Shown: piece by piece, positions 12,455 to 23,639 of the stretch
Numbering within the stretch: position 1 is the stretch's first letter
How the letters are laid out: every line of letters starts with the position of its first letter
Assembly (NCBI GenBank): GCA_036345935.2
Contig: JADWOT020000004.1
Span: 1,557,087 to 1,621,086, forward strand
From: Taenia hydatigena
Lineage: Eukaryota; Platyhelminthes; Cestoda; Cyclophyllidea; Taeniidae
Reading direction: 5' to 3'
DNA length: 64,000 nucleotides
Notes under the pieces: generated by a model
What the model was told of the DNA's origin: nothing
Seen by the model: the letters and a program-made list of their open reading frames with translations, nothing else
Databases searched by the model: none
Program-made: the position numbers and the translations under genes

Positions 12455-12612
12455 TAGTATGCACAAAAACAGTTCGTAATCGCATTTAAGCTAGTAAAAC
12501 TAATTTCTTATTGTGAAGATTTAGACCATCGTTTTTAAAGATTTATTTGACGCTACGTGATTTGTAAATAACTAAATATTTCGAGACTTTTTCCTGTGTT
12601 GACTGAAACGCC

Positions 12613-12900
12613 TCATTTTCGTCCACATTTGTTGAAATATTCTAAAGCATAATCTAATGCTTGATGCATTCTTTGAGCTTTCACGAATGCTCGAAGCCAA
12701 AGTGTAGCCTTTGGAGTGTAGCAGAAATACCGATTTTGTAGTGCTTTGTTTGCTTGTACTAGCGGTTTTTGGTCAGGGTCACAGGGGTGGCCATCTGGTC
12801 GTAACTGCGTAGACTGGCCTCCGGGCCATGCCAGCAGCTTATTTCCCTCTGTCGTTGAATACATATATTCTACTCTAGTATTTTGCCTTTTCTTTGCCAT
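12613..12900 (-). other. Unrecognised 95-codon frame with a related segment at 14.9 kb
   Basis: The frame starts at an ATG (12,900) and contains WLRAFVKAQRMHQAL. A similar phrase, WLRAFSRAHKMHQAM, is encoded on the same strand at about 14,885-14,940, also in an open frame. The rest of the two frames differs. The shared piece shows local duplication of about 70 bases. I do not recognise the product, and coding status is unproven. Confidence 0.2.
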
Positions 12901-15119
12901 TAAGGGAGCCTCGAAATGCTAGTGTTTTCACGCATCCATACAACTATCTTTACTGTTGTTATACCATGCCACTACACTGACGCCTGATATTTTCCCCTTT
13001 GAAATCACCCATCACAATTCATTCTGTCCACTTTGATGGCAATAGCATTAAAGGTGACATCACTAGTTCGATTTCTTTTTGGGTAGAGGTAACCGCAGTT
13101 AAAATGACGAAATATAACCACAAATGTTAAGGCACTCGTCGTGGAATGTCCTTCACTCTCAGCGTTCAGTCTTCATTCCTTTAAGTGCAAGACTGTCACA
13201 AGTAGAGCGTCGTGATCGGTTTGATTTGCCCTAACTCAACGACTTGATTTCATTCGCACTACAATAATCGCCACGCAGCATTGACCGTAGATGATTTCAA
13301 TGAAGTTAATTTTAAAAATATCTTACTCATTCTATTTAAGTAAACAAGCAAGTTAAGTTATCCACAACTCTCACCATCGGTTGGAGGGAAAGTTTAACCT
13401 ACTACATTCGAGTCACTCTGTGTTCGCTTTACCATGCACACATGGCACTTATCAAAGTGACCCAAGTTATGAGTGCCGTTTGCACCAAATCATGTACCGG
13501 ACGAAATGAGTGAGTTACAGGCCAAGATGGGAGTCATGGAGTGGCCTTCATCATAGCCAAGCGAATTATCCCCATTTCCAAGTATAGACTTGCGATGATA
13601 AGGCAAGCGGCACCAGTGGACGAACTAATCAAGCAGTGGAGAAACTCTAGAAGAGTGCCTATCCAAATTCTAGCAAGACATGCACAAAGCAATTGCCCTT
13701 ACATTGCCACTTGATGTAAGAAATGAAATAATCAGATTGCGCGAATGAACGACCTTACAACAAGTGATTGCACCATTCAAAACTGATGGAGTACAAATGT
13801 GGCCACATAAATTGGCCTTTGATTTGGAGGATCTCATGCTCCACTGTGATTGTCATCATGTCCCTGAGAGTGTAGATGTCACCCAGTACGCTTGTCCATT
13901 TATTAGTAATAATCTGTTGTTCCCTTGACAACGCAGAAAATACAACATCAGAGACGCTTGACATTAAAAGTCCCAAGTGTAGAACGAGTGACACGAACCA
14001 AAGCATTTTCAGCTGTCGGTATTGGCTGGACTACCAATAACCTAAAAGCCTCCAAGTCAGCTTTCATTGATTAGGCAGAGATGACGGAGAGCTTCCCACT
14101 CAAATAAGACGTTCTGAGAAACTAAATTTGTGCAATGTGTTCTTCAGTAGAATGCATTTCTGCGAAATAAGAAGGGACAGCCTTGTAGTAAGGAGTTTTA
14201 AGGGACCCTATCACTTCTCATCATCCAGTGTGAAATGGCGTAGGCAGCACTTTCAGTGTGTGCAAGCGTATTCTCTCAGGCGACAGTGCGATTAGACACC
14301 CAAGTGACAGGCACCTTCATGACTTATCCACCTGCATCGATTTGAGCTCTACAAGTAGTTGATGGAGCGTCTGAGGTGTGCTTTTATCTCGTGGCATTTG
14401 ACAGCCAATCATTGCACCCTCCACCTCACTTCATTCATCATTCTGTATTCTACGGAGGCGACACAAATCAGGTCCTCTTCACGATGCACACAAGCCAAGA
14501 GCGCATCAGTTAAGGCAATCGGTGGGCTAAAATCAGACACAATTATGGGTAGGATTTTCGTATATTGTAATTAAATTTTGTCAGAAACTTGCCTAAAATA
14601 AGAAGATAAAACGTGTTATCAAAACACTGATGATATGAAACCCGAAATTTGTCATGAGGGATGCATTCCAACTCACCCAATGCTTTCAGACGATCAAGCC
14701 TCGCCCCAGTGACCATTGAATTCGAGTGCACTGGAATCTGCGCTGAGACGTGATGAGCACAGACTCGTGCCAATCAACTCCATGTACCAAAATGACTGCA
14801 TGACATCAGAATGGCAAACTACTCAAGGTGGATTCCCCAAAGGCATCGTGCACCTCCGTAGCGACGACAAGAGAGGATTCATGTGGCATTGCTTGATGCA
14901 TTTTGTGCGCTCTCGAGAATGCTCGAAGCCAAATTACGTTCCCCCAAGAAGGCACTAATCCAGCATTGTTGCATCTTGAGTGGATTTTAGGCTTCAACAT
15001 GATAATACCGCAGATGTGTGTGTGTGTGTGTCCACGTGAGTGTGTGCGACTTCAAAGTGAGACTACCTACTAAACTACACCGCTGAAATGAAAATGCGTT
15101 TCATGCGATTGGAGCAGCA
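12901..15119. other. No recognised gene; local repeats
   Basis: About 13,440-13,565 resembles 15,255-15,385 in direct orientation, sharing AAATGAGTGAGTT and AAGATGGGAGTCA. A GT dinucleotide run lies near 15,013-15,030. Open frames are short and unsupported. Confidence 0.35.
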
Positions 15120-15660
15120 AAACCATGGAGTGAACAACACACAACACACATCAATGCGTCCGACAGCCAAATGCCACGAGCACTGCCTGCATCCCAATGC
15201 AATCACACACAGCTTTCTCAATCAGGATGGATAAAGTAGAGGAGAATGGATGCATGAGTGGTGCCATGTGAGTGAAGCGTTTAAATGCTGTAAGCAGCAA
15301 ACCATGAATGGGACAAAATGAGTGAGTTGCAGACCAAGATGGGAGTCAATTGCCCCATCGCCAAGCATAGACACCCACACACCTCCGCACCTCGCACTAC
15401 CATGAAGCGAATGACCCATAAACACCGTAAAGAATAGAAGGACCGCTTAGCTCCTGGGATGAAGGGAATAGGAATGAATTTACACTTTTATTAGTAGACA
15501 TTGAAGTAGCACAGGTGCATTCAGCAGACACTTGCCGTAAGCGCTGTCCGCATCTCAATGCAATCAGGTGCAGCTATTTCAAGTAGGCTGGATGCTGGGA
15601 TGGGAGAATGGATGGATGAATGCTTCCACACACGTGAATCGTTTGGAGAAAGATTCACGC
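15120..15660. repeat. Two tandem, diverged units of about 370 bases
   Basis: Roughly 15,120-15,300 and 15,490-15,660 share the phrase order: CATCCCAATGCAATCA / CATCTCAATGCAATCA, then a CAGCT-rich piece, then GAGAATGGATG, then GTGAA followed by CGTTT. No coding frame is kept across both. Confidence 0.4.
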
Positions 15661-16586
15661 CCCCTACTTTATCTACTGTGCTCTTCTGCATCACCGCCAT
15701 TCCACCATCATTTGTGACGTCTCTAGTTAATTGAGACTCATTCTTTGCTGATGGGATTCGCTTTGAAGCTGTGATTACAAATGGGAGCAGTGAACTCCAA
15801 CATGCTCCACTCGTATTATCGCAGGCGATTTTGCCAGTGAACTTGATCTCATCGTCGGCCAGCAGCTACGCCTCCACCCCACACCCACTTCTGCTTATTT
15901 TTCAGTTTTGGCTGATGGATGTCTCATTCCCAACAACTACGGTGGGCACGACCTTTCTTCCCTTCTCTCTACGCCCATAAACTGCACCGTGGCGACCGTA
16001 TTCCTTTGGTCAAAATGAGCCTTTGACTTGTGGCGTTAAAAGACAAGCCTATTCGAAGATCTGGATTTGGCAATTTACGTCGATCCTAGACAATCCTTGA
16101 CAAGTACTTAGTGATTTTCCTACCCAAAGCCTTGTCAATGATTGCAGTCCTTAGGGTTATCACTGAATCAGATGTTTGGCAACTACCTTTCTTCTTCGCC
16201 TCCTCAGCTTCGTAAAGAGGTCAACAAGGAGACATAGGAAAGGCTGGGAATCCCACTTGTAGCACTTGGCAGCAATCCTGCATTAATAATAATCCTTATT
16301 CTATCTGCTCATCACATTCCTCACCATCTGCATCCTCATTGACGCATTGAGACTGACAAGTCCAGCATTCGGCCAGTTGGTATCACCCACTTCATGCACC
16401 AAAGTTCACGCACCCACACCTCCGGCATCCTTCAACATCATTCCACCGATGCCGACCGAATGATCAATGGAGAGACAATTGTGGTGTTTCATCGTTCACA
16501 TTTTGTCAAAAGTGCAACAAGTTCCGTGAAAAAATAACAAGCGAAATTCGAGGATAAAATAGGAATCCGCTGGTTGAGTGGAATCC
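15661..16586. other. No recognised gene
   Basis: Only short unsupported frames. It is immediately 3' of the second RING-CH gene and may include its 3' untranslated region. Confidence 0.35.
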
Positions 16587-16826
16587 TCAAGGAATGGAGG
16601 CATCTACCGCACATTCATTGCAATTCCTTATCCTCGTGGTCTGCACAGACTGCTCAGTAGACCGGACTCGCCTGAAAATGCAAAATGGAACCAATGATGC
16701 GAGAATGATGGCATGCGGCATCGTCAAGAGACGTGGCTCCTGCAGATCGCTGCAGATGTGCCCAGTTAGGCCAACTGCACAGAGGCACAACCAAATTGCT
16801 ATACGAAAAATTATCAAGCACCACAA
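16587..16826 (-). pseudogene. Untranslated remainder of the membrane exon
   Basis: It lies directly downstream of the in-frame TAA and in the same frame. It encodes hydrophobic segments IIFRIAIWLCLCAVGL and AIILASLVPFCIF, at positions matching the membrane helices of the intact gene. It would be read only if the stop were bypassed or splicing differed. Confidence 0.5.
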
Positions 16827-17543
16827 TTAATGCCATTCCACAGATCGTGACCACTAAGTTATCCGCGAAACGAAAAGATGCGTGGATAGGGATGGACACG
16901 ACGTAGAAGTGCACAAATGAACAAGAAAATAACCTCAAGGTTAAATGACGACCAAGTGGATTTGGAAGGAGTGGATGAAGAACACATAAGCAAAGCAATA
17001 GATTGGAGTCCAATGCGATCAACGACTACTTATAATGCACAGATGCTTCTGCAACAAGTAGTTTGAGGCATCAGTTTACTAGGATCTTGCAGAAACCGTA
17101 ACAACTATGGCTAGGCTCTTCCACACATTGCATAAACTTACCCTTCCATTGGGTATTGCGAGCATGGGATTCTTAAAATTAGAATGGCACAGCTCACACC
17201 TCGGCAGTTGGCGCATGTCAATCCAACGTTGGAGACAATATTGGTGCACATGCTTCAAGCTTCCGTCACACTGACATGGCGCAATTAGTGGTCCGCAAGA
17301 ATCCTCGTCGGTATCGAGGCAGATTCGGCAAAAAGGCAACTCGGGACTAGAAGTGGTGGGAAGAGATCCAGTTCCACGAGGACTTTCACCTCCACGCACA
17401 TTTCGTTTGGTTGACAGGGAGTAAGTGGTGGATGTACGAGAAGGAAACTGAAAGGAAGAGTGCGAGATGGTAGAAAAACTGGCACCTGCTGAATCATGGC
17501 ATCTTCTCCAATGGCCTCGTTCATCCTCCCATGCGTCAGCCAT
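16827..17543 (-). CDS. RING-CH ubiquitin ligase with in-frame stop before the membrane segments
   Basis: Exon 1 is 17,543-17,142 (134 residues, ATG start, donor AGG/GTAAGT). The RING-CH domain is complete: C72, C75, C90, C92, H100, C103, C116, C119, around FCRIC, APCQCDGS, LQRWIDM and CELCH. The exon 2 acceptor, at the same place as in the first gene (AACTTAG/TGG), gives an intron of 288 bases, close to the 301 there. Exon 2 then reads only eight codons to a TAA at 16,827-16,829. The frame continues open after it for 79 codons with the expected hydrophobic stretches. Either this is a recent pseudogene, or it makes a soluble RING-CH protein of about 142 residues, or a different acceptor is used. 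The RING part is far better kept than in the other decayed copies. Confidence 0.6.
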
Positions 17544-17639
17544 CTATGCCATATAATTACAAGACAACTTCGTTTATTCGCATGTCTGCCTAATATCGCG
17601 CATAATTGACTTCATCATTGCATGCATCAATGTGACCTG

Positions 17640-18010
17640 ACACACACTCACAGGATCGACAAATTCAGTTCACAAAGCATTTGCTCATCGTAGAACTTGC
17701 TCCTTTCCCCACACGAAGCGCGATGCCCTGCTGAATACTGCATAGCTCTTCTCATAGCAAAGGAGGAATAATAAGGCAACTCTGTCCACCGTTGCTTCAT
17801 AGTGCATGAGAAAGTACCAAAGGGTAAGAGTCGGGAGCAATTGCAAAAGGAACCTCTTGGCAAAGAGAAGTGAAATCATGCCGTCACATGCGGAGAGAAT
17901 TGGCGCAAATGGTGCGCAAGCATCACCAAACGAACCTCGCTCGTGGGCACACGTAGACCTCCATTCTGTAGTGGCACCACACGTCAATGTGAGACGCGAA
18001 CTCAATTACT
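17640..18010. repeat. Segment upstream of RING-CH gene 2, paired with 22,860-23,220
   Basis: The two segments align in the same orientation and both lie just 5' of a RING-CH unit. In the minus-strand frames they share LLQLLPTLTLWYFL against LQLLAAVLQWYFL. In the plus-strand frames they share SNCKRN. A minus-strand hydrophobic frame at 17,685-18,005 could be a membrane exon left from a further copy, but no splice boundary decides it. Confidence 0.45.
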
Positions 18011-18540
18011 TTTGAGAGCGTGAATTGCATAGTTGACTCAACTTTTATTTATGACTCGAGCTCTTCCACTCATGTATTAGTCTCTTCCCCTTACAATCGC
18101 TCTGCATTCATTTTCTGCAATCCGTTCTTGTTGCTACGTAACTTACTTCACACAACTCTTGCTTCGCTCAGTAATACAAAAACGACTTATCACGTGATGT
18201 ATCTTTTTAAAGGATTAAAGGCTACAGAATTTTACAATCCTAAATATTGTCAATGTTTAGACAAATTACATGAAGGTAGGAAGCGGCTACTGCAAAGGAA
18301 ATCGCAGCTGAACAAGTCCAAACACCATGAAATCCACAGAACAAGCCTAACTCAGTGCTCCACTGAAAACAGATGTGCTACAAGCAGAAAATTTGCAAGG
18401 TATAGCTAGGTTTTAGGATCTGAGCATTTATCGCAAAACATGCAGGTTTGACATTGTCATTCAATGCGTCAAAAGCATGTCAACGGTTGCTAAGTTTCAA
18501 GGAGTCCGAATGCGTAAACAATCATTTTCACAAAATTTAC

Positions 18541-18615
18541 CCCGTTATTCCGCATCCTCACGTCACTCCTCAGGGCGTTTTCCAAATCCTCCAGGTTCTT
18601 TAAGATAGTTGTCTT
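18541..18615 (-). CDS. Array exon 1 of 4 (75 bases, phase 0)
   Basis: Acceptor TCATTTAG/AAG and donor GGG/GTAAAT bound 25 codons reading KTTILKNLEDLENALRSD and then VRMRNNG. The peptide is charged, probably helical, and has leucines at heptad-like spacing. It shares the ILxNLxxLExxLR pattern with the exons at 18,938-19,009 and 19,682-19,762. All intact exons are multiples of three and phase 0, so they could be skipped or repeated without shifting frame, as in flatworm micro-exon genes. The parent gene is not identified. Confidence 0.5.
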
Positions 18616-18937
18616 CTAAATGAACAATGACATAGATCGGCAGCGATAAAAAGCGTAGCGCGACAAGCATAATGGAAGTGAGAGGAAGCTGCCACAGAAA
18701 GAAATTGCAGTTGAACAAGTCTAAGTGCCCTGAGATTTGCAGGCAATGCCTTTTTCAATGTTGCAGTAAAAACAAACGCGCGGCGAGCAAAATCTGCAAG
18801 CTATAGCCAGTTTGGATTTAAGTATTTATCACAAAATGCGCCAGTTTGCCATTGGCATGTGATGAAACGAAAACGTGTCGGTGACTATTAACTTTTAAAG
18901 AGCTTGCATGCATGAATAGTTGCTTTAAAAATCTTAC

Positions 18938-19009
18938 TTTATTATTCATATTGCCAGCACTCCTCAGGGTGTTTTCGAGATTACTCAAATTTTCCAGAAT
19001 TCTCACCGT
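18938..19009 (-). CDS. Array exon 2 of 4 (72 bases, phase 0)
   Basis: Acceptor TTATTTAG/ACG and donor AAA/GTAAGA bound 24 codons containing RILENLSNLENTLRS. It is the same exon type as its neighbours about 400 bases away on either side. Both splice sites are close to consensus. Confidence 0.55.
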
Positions 19010-19309
19010 CTAAATAAATATTGTCAGCGATTGACTGCTACTAATAAATGCAGTTCAGCAAGCATGATAAAAGAGGAGAGCAGTCCTTACGCAATAAACT
19101 ATAACTAAACAAGTGCAAGCAACCTAAATGCTGCAGAAAATGTCCTATTTAGCACTTTAGTAAAGGACAAACCTTCTACGAGTAAAAGCCTGTAAAATAT
19201 AACCAGACTCGTATTTGAGTACTTATTGTCGGACATGTAAGTATGATATTAGCGTTCAATAACAGCTAAGTTTTAAAAGGCCGTGGAGCATGCCCGATCA
19301 TCTTAAGAA

Positions 19310-19391
19310 CTACATCCGGTTATTTTCTATTTGGACACCATTCTGAGTGGCGTTTTCCGAATTATCCAAATCTTTGCAAATGCTCGACATC
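19310..19391 (-). pseudogene. Array exon 3 of 4, broken
   Basis: The homologous piece reads SSICKDLDNSENATQ only in a frame shifted by one base relative to its acceptor (CTATTAG/GATG). In the frame that the acceptor would dictate, a TAA follows after nine codons. The donor GTAAGA-type sequence of the other units is ATGTAG here. Skipping it would leave the reading frame of the array intact. Confidence 0.5.
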
Positions 19392-19681
19392 CTAATAGGC
19401 ATTTGTAATAATGAAAAGCTGTAAATGAAGGCAGCTATTGTGAAATAAACTGCAGCTAAACAAGTGCAAATACTCGGGAATCTGCAGAACATGTCTGGTC
19501 CAGTGCATCAATGGGAATATTACCGCTAGCATAATACCTACCACTTATAGCTGGGTTCAGTTTTGAATACTTGTTTCAAAATGCTTAAGCTTAAATTCTT
19601 ACATTTTGGAACAATAGCATGTCGACGACTACTAAATTTCAAGAGACATACTTGCATGAATAATAAGCCAAATAAATTCAC

Positions 19682-19762
19682 CTCACTGGTTCCACCGTCA
19701 ACATCATTCCTGAGCATGGTTTCCAGATCACTCAAATTTGCTAAAATGTTTAACATTTTATT
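19682..19762 (-). CDS. Array exon 4 of 4 (81 bases, phase 0)
   Basis: Acceptor GAGCAG/AAT and donor GAG/GTGAAT bound 27 codons containing ILANLSDLETMLRNDVDG. It is the first of the array in transcription order. The acceptor lacks a strong pyrimidine tract, so the left boundary is the least certain. Confidence 0.45.
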
Positions 19763-19902
19763 CTGCTCCATCATTTACGATGTTCGCCTGTACCTAAAAG
19801 CCACTCTAAACTGCTAACAACCGCGTCAAACCTGTGATTACGAATGGTGAACGCAAACTCGGATGCACAGATATTTACATCAATTGGTTCAGTCAAACAA
19901 AC

Positions 19903-20061
19903 CTGTAGTCGTGTTTGACAACTTCGTTTCATAATGGAACTGAGTAAAATGATGTACCATGCCAAAAGACAGCCTTGAGCAATATGCTCCGAATTAAGCT
20001 TGATCAATGCATATTGTGAGCTGCCTTTGGGTAGTACGATGAAAATCCCAAACGCAAAAGT
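19903..20061 (-). CDS. Possible 5' exon of the small-exon gene
   Basis: A phase-0 donor CTACAG/GTTTGT ends an open stretch encoding hydrophobic pieces ITFAFGIFIVLP and LLAWYIILLSSIM. It could provide a signal or anchor sequence for the exon array that follows in phase 0. There is no in-frame ATG at a suitable place, so either a further upstream exon exists or the call is wrong. Confidence 0.25.
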
Positions 20062-20439
20062 AATTTTCGAATTTACGGATCTCTGTACTCACGACGGCAC
20101 AAGATATTGTTTCTGTTGACATCAGTCTATTCGACAACTTGTGGGTGCGGGGGTTGGATGACTGGTCACGGAGAGCACCGCAGAAGATTGGCAGTTGAAT
20201 GTCCCCTCTCTTCCCTCACCAAACCACATCAACATTTTCACACTCAGGAGGCTTAGACGCAACAACACCCGCCACTGTGCCACCTTCAGCCATGGTAATA
20301 TGGACAAGAAAGACAAAATGACGTTGCTTGAGTAATGGTGATATATTATGGAATAACTTCTCCATCAACACACGCTAAAAAGCATGATCCTCGAATGTGT
20401 CGAGAAAGGATCAACTTTCGACTGAAGCATGAGAAGCGA
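20062..20439. other. No recognised gene
   Basis: Short unsupported frames only. Confidence 0.3.
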
Positions 20440-20760
20440 AATGTAGATGAGTGGCATGAAGGAGGGTGGTGAGCAGTCACCTGCACTTTCATTGCAGCCC
20501 CCTGGTTGCCTTCGTTCTTCCTCGTCTACCTCAGTCGACTATCATGCAATCAAAGGTAATCACATGAGGTTCATGCCAGTCTCGGTAATTTAGAAAACTC
20601 GTTTGCACCCAGCGTTGCAATCTCAGACGGGCAGAAAGTGGCCAGTTGTCCAACATCTTACGCCCTAATCCACACAAATGTGCGTCAAAGCATTTCTTCG
20701 CCGAAGAACTTCCACCATCTATCCATCCTGAGTAGACCAAACCAGTCGTCACAACATCGC
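20440..20760 (-). pseudogene. Remnant of a RING-CH gene 5' end
   Basis: The minus strand at about 20,450-20,540 reads EVDEEERRQPGG, similar to EEEEEEGEERRQSRGNN of the copy at 24.0 kb. Further upstream, 20,620-20,700 matches 22,800-22,860 (GRKMLDNWPLSA against GRKILDDGGLSA), again upstream of a RING-CH copy. No RING residues follow in place. A weak HxxxC-QRW phrase near 21.5 kb may or may not belong to it. Confidence 0.35.
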
Positions 20761-22250
20761 ATCACCCATGCGACGAAAGGCTATTCCACGAATGCACTAC
20801 TGTGTGGGCAAGGGTCACAGAGAAACGGTCGCAAGCAATGCCGCATGTCAAAAGTAAGCCAGATTAAGACAACCCCATGAGAGTGCCGCGTGCCCACCCC
20901 TTAGCGAGCCACAAGTGCGGCCCTTCCAGTTGTCGTAACGTCCATGCGGCAACACTTAAACACACCAGAAGTAAAGACCAACTTAGACCCCTGTTTCCTA
21001 CATGGTTCAGCTTTGATTTTGCGGATTCAACCACCTCCCACCTCCCCGTCCCCGAGACCTACCTGTGATAACAACTAAACCACCCCTGTAGGAAAGAGTT
21101 CAAACCCCCTTCCTAAAATTACACAAAACGTGGAACCACGGACAGACAAGAAGCACTACAAGTGAATCACGACTTCACTAGGCCTCCAATCATTCATTTA
21201 ATCTAGCAACCAAGACAATGCGTCGACATTCATCAGCCTCTTCCTCTCCCTCACATCGCATCACTCGCTACCCATCGAGTTGAGACAGCATCACCAACTC
21301 TGCGGGCCCTGAAGTGACACTTCCGTTCAATCACCCTCGATTGTACACCACTCTTACACTTCCATTTCACGTAGCAATGTCATTCGTCCGTCGACTATAG
21401 CACTCAGCCGTGTAGGCCATTTCCACGCCGTAGCCGTCAATACTCCATACAGTGCACAACGCACTTCCCGCCAGCGTTGATCGCACTCCCTTGCATGCCA
21501 ACACGCAGCAAGAAATGCACTCACCATTAGGCATGGCATAGGTAGACGCATACTGGTCCAAAGTAAAGGTAAAGAAATGCTGCACAGATGAAAAGCGCTC
21601 AACTCATAGCTCAAGGCATCAGATGATGCTCCGTAGGAAGAAGCCCCCTCAAACCCTGCAGCTCCCTAACCTTACATATTGGTATGCAATCAGAGGATCA
21701 GAACACATTTACAACATATTTCATAATTATGCCTTTGCAATTGCCAAGTTCTCAAGCCTGCGCACGCTCAGAAAGAGAAAAAGATGACTCGGATCACAGA
21801 AGGGTAACATGTAGCATCGGTACTGTCATGAGAGAGCAAACAAAGTAGACCGGAAATGATCGGCACCAATAGACATCCTTTAGAAAACGTCGCATCCTCA
21901 TCCTCTCTTTCCTCCCACTCTTACGTCATCGAAGCGATGGTGCCCCACTCACAAACTATGCAACAATTTCGAAATAAGAAAATGGCAAGAATGCACCACC
22001 ACCTAAACGAATAATTTGTAACAATCAACTCACCTCTGGTAAAACAATTGGAAGATGCGAAACGGAATAGCAGGATCAATTGACAGACAAGTCAAGCATC
22101 GATGGATAACGAATGAGTAACCAGAAATGGATGCATTGAAGAAAAATACACAAGCGGAAGGAAGGATGAAATGAAGCACCGTTGACTTCCAACAACAATA
22201 GAGAGCGAATAAATGCATTCCGAATCCACGCAACCAGCCACAACGCACAT
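20761..22250. other. No recognised gene
   Basis: Only overlapping short frames. It may contain eroded parts of RING-CH units, but nothing that can be aligned with confidence. Confidence 0.3.
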
Positions 22251-22689
22251 TGGACACACCGTTCTGCGAGCATTTTCTTCCGATGCATAGTTACTCCAAT
22301 GTGGCCGATGTTCCTCCTCCCTTTTCACAGCCTCGCATCTCACACTTCCCACACTGGCCCATTTCAATCCAACATCCAATACACTTCCCACGGGCATAGT
22401 TTGTACTTCCGCAGGACGAATGGCACGCAATCAATCCTCCACAGGAATCCACATCCACATCATTCGAAGATTCACACCGGAATCGCCGCACATTCGACGA
22501 GAGCAGAAACCATAACCCTTGAGCATTCCCAATCCAATGAGGCGGTAGGTAGGGAGACACAAATGTGGTAAGTGCAGGACAGAGGCGTCTTCCACGCCAC
22601 ATCACCTGCAGCGAAACGTCGAATGAATGAGGAAATGAAGGAAGGTGGTGAATCGACCTTCTCTCGTCCCCTTCTATCCGCGTCATCAC
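22251..22689 (-). pseudogene. RING-CH gene copy with several zinc ligands lost
   Basis: The exon is still open for about 130 codons from 22,689. The region corresponding to the RING-CH domain reads FRCESSNDVDVDSCGGLIA, then CGSTNYARGKC, CWIEMGQ and CGKCE, against CRICCDSND, CDGSTKYVHERC, RWIEVSQ and CELC in the intact gene. The first cysteine, the C-x-C spacing and the histidine are lost or displaced, while the last CxxC remains. It cannot hold two zinc ions in the normal way. No clear donor is found at the usual place after the domain. The open frame despite lost ligands suggests recent decay, or use for something else. Confidence 0.6.
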
Positions 22690-22859
22690 TGTTCTTCCTC
22701 TTCAACGCTAAACTTGCAAAATACATTCAATCAACCATCACAACTCAGTGATCCACATTACCCATCATTCCACATTCAAATCATTCAACGCATTCCAACT
22801 CAAAACGATGCAAATTCTGACAAGCAGAAAGTCCACCGTCGTCCAATATCTTGCGTCCG

Positions 22860-23220
22860 GGTTAACACCTCCAGCATCGAATACTCCAAGTCCGCAAAGC
22901 ATTCACCCCTCTTACCAATTTATCCAAATATCTACTACACTGGGTTTGGTTTACGCCCAAAAAACAAAATCGGTTGCCAGAGCAACAGGAAAATGGTAAG
23001 ATAAACCACCCGCCAACATACAACCATGCGTGAGGAAATACCACTGCAAAACAGCCGCGAGTAATTGCAAACGAAACATTCCGTCGAAAATGCACATGCA
23101 TTTGCCGTCATATGCCAACCAAATTGACGCGAGCGGTGTCAATACACCGGTTTGCAATGCCCCTTCATATGCACGTCCGCTTGCCCATTCAACGCGACCA
23201 AAAAATACCAATCTGGGGCG
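22860..23220. repeat. Segment paired with 17,640-18,010
   Basis: Same orientation as its partner and likewise just 5' of a RING-CH unit. It includes the conserved upstream module at 22,875-22,906. Minus-strand hydrophobic frames overlap here without agreed splice sites. Confidence 0.45.
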
Positions 23221-23639
23221 AGACAGTTAAGGGGCACATCGAAACACTCCCTCTTATCTGCTTGACTTCTGTCACGCCGAATGGCTCACACAGATACTGA
23301 GTTCCAAGCATGCACGCAGTTACTTCCAACTAGTGAATGGAGCATTCGACTCCCAGCCACAGATCAGCCATCACAACAAATGACAACATAGCATTAGGCT
23401 TCAATTAAGGATAATTCACTCACCTCCTTGTTTGCATCACATCATCGCAAACTGGCGTAATCATGAGATTGAGAAGACGATCAGGAACATGGAAAGTGCT
23501 CCAAGCTCAGGAGAACAGGAAAGCGATTGTCGCCTGAAATGTTGCACATTGATGCGCATTAACTGGTCCGACTACTCCAAGTGCACAAAGCAATGGCCTT
23601 CCGTTGAACATCAGTTCACTGCACCAAACATTGCGTGAC

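Larger units (their letters stand above)
18230..19800. repeat. Four tandem units of about 400 bases, each carrying one small exon
   Basis: Equivalent landmarks (a phrase like AAATGCGCCAGTTTGCCATT) recur at about 18,437, 18,834, 19,232 and 19,577, giving spacings near 397, 398 and 345. Each unit carries, on the minus strand, a 72-81 base exon with flanking splice signals; the third is broken. Units also share a GAACAAGTC-type phrase between the exons. Confidence 0.75.

Noticed and set aside
21354..21614. Possible RING-CH remnant with HARECDQRW-type phrase
   Set aside because: The match to HERCIQRW covers too few residues, and the remaining zinc ligands are absent; could be chance.
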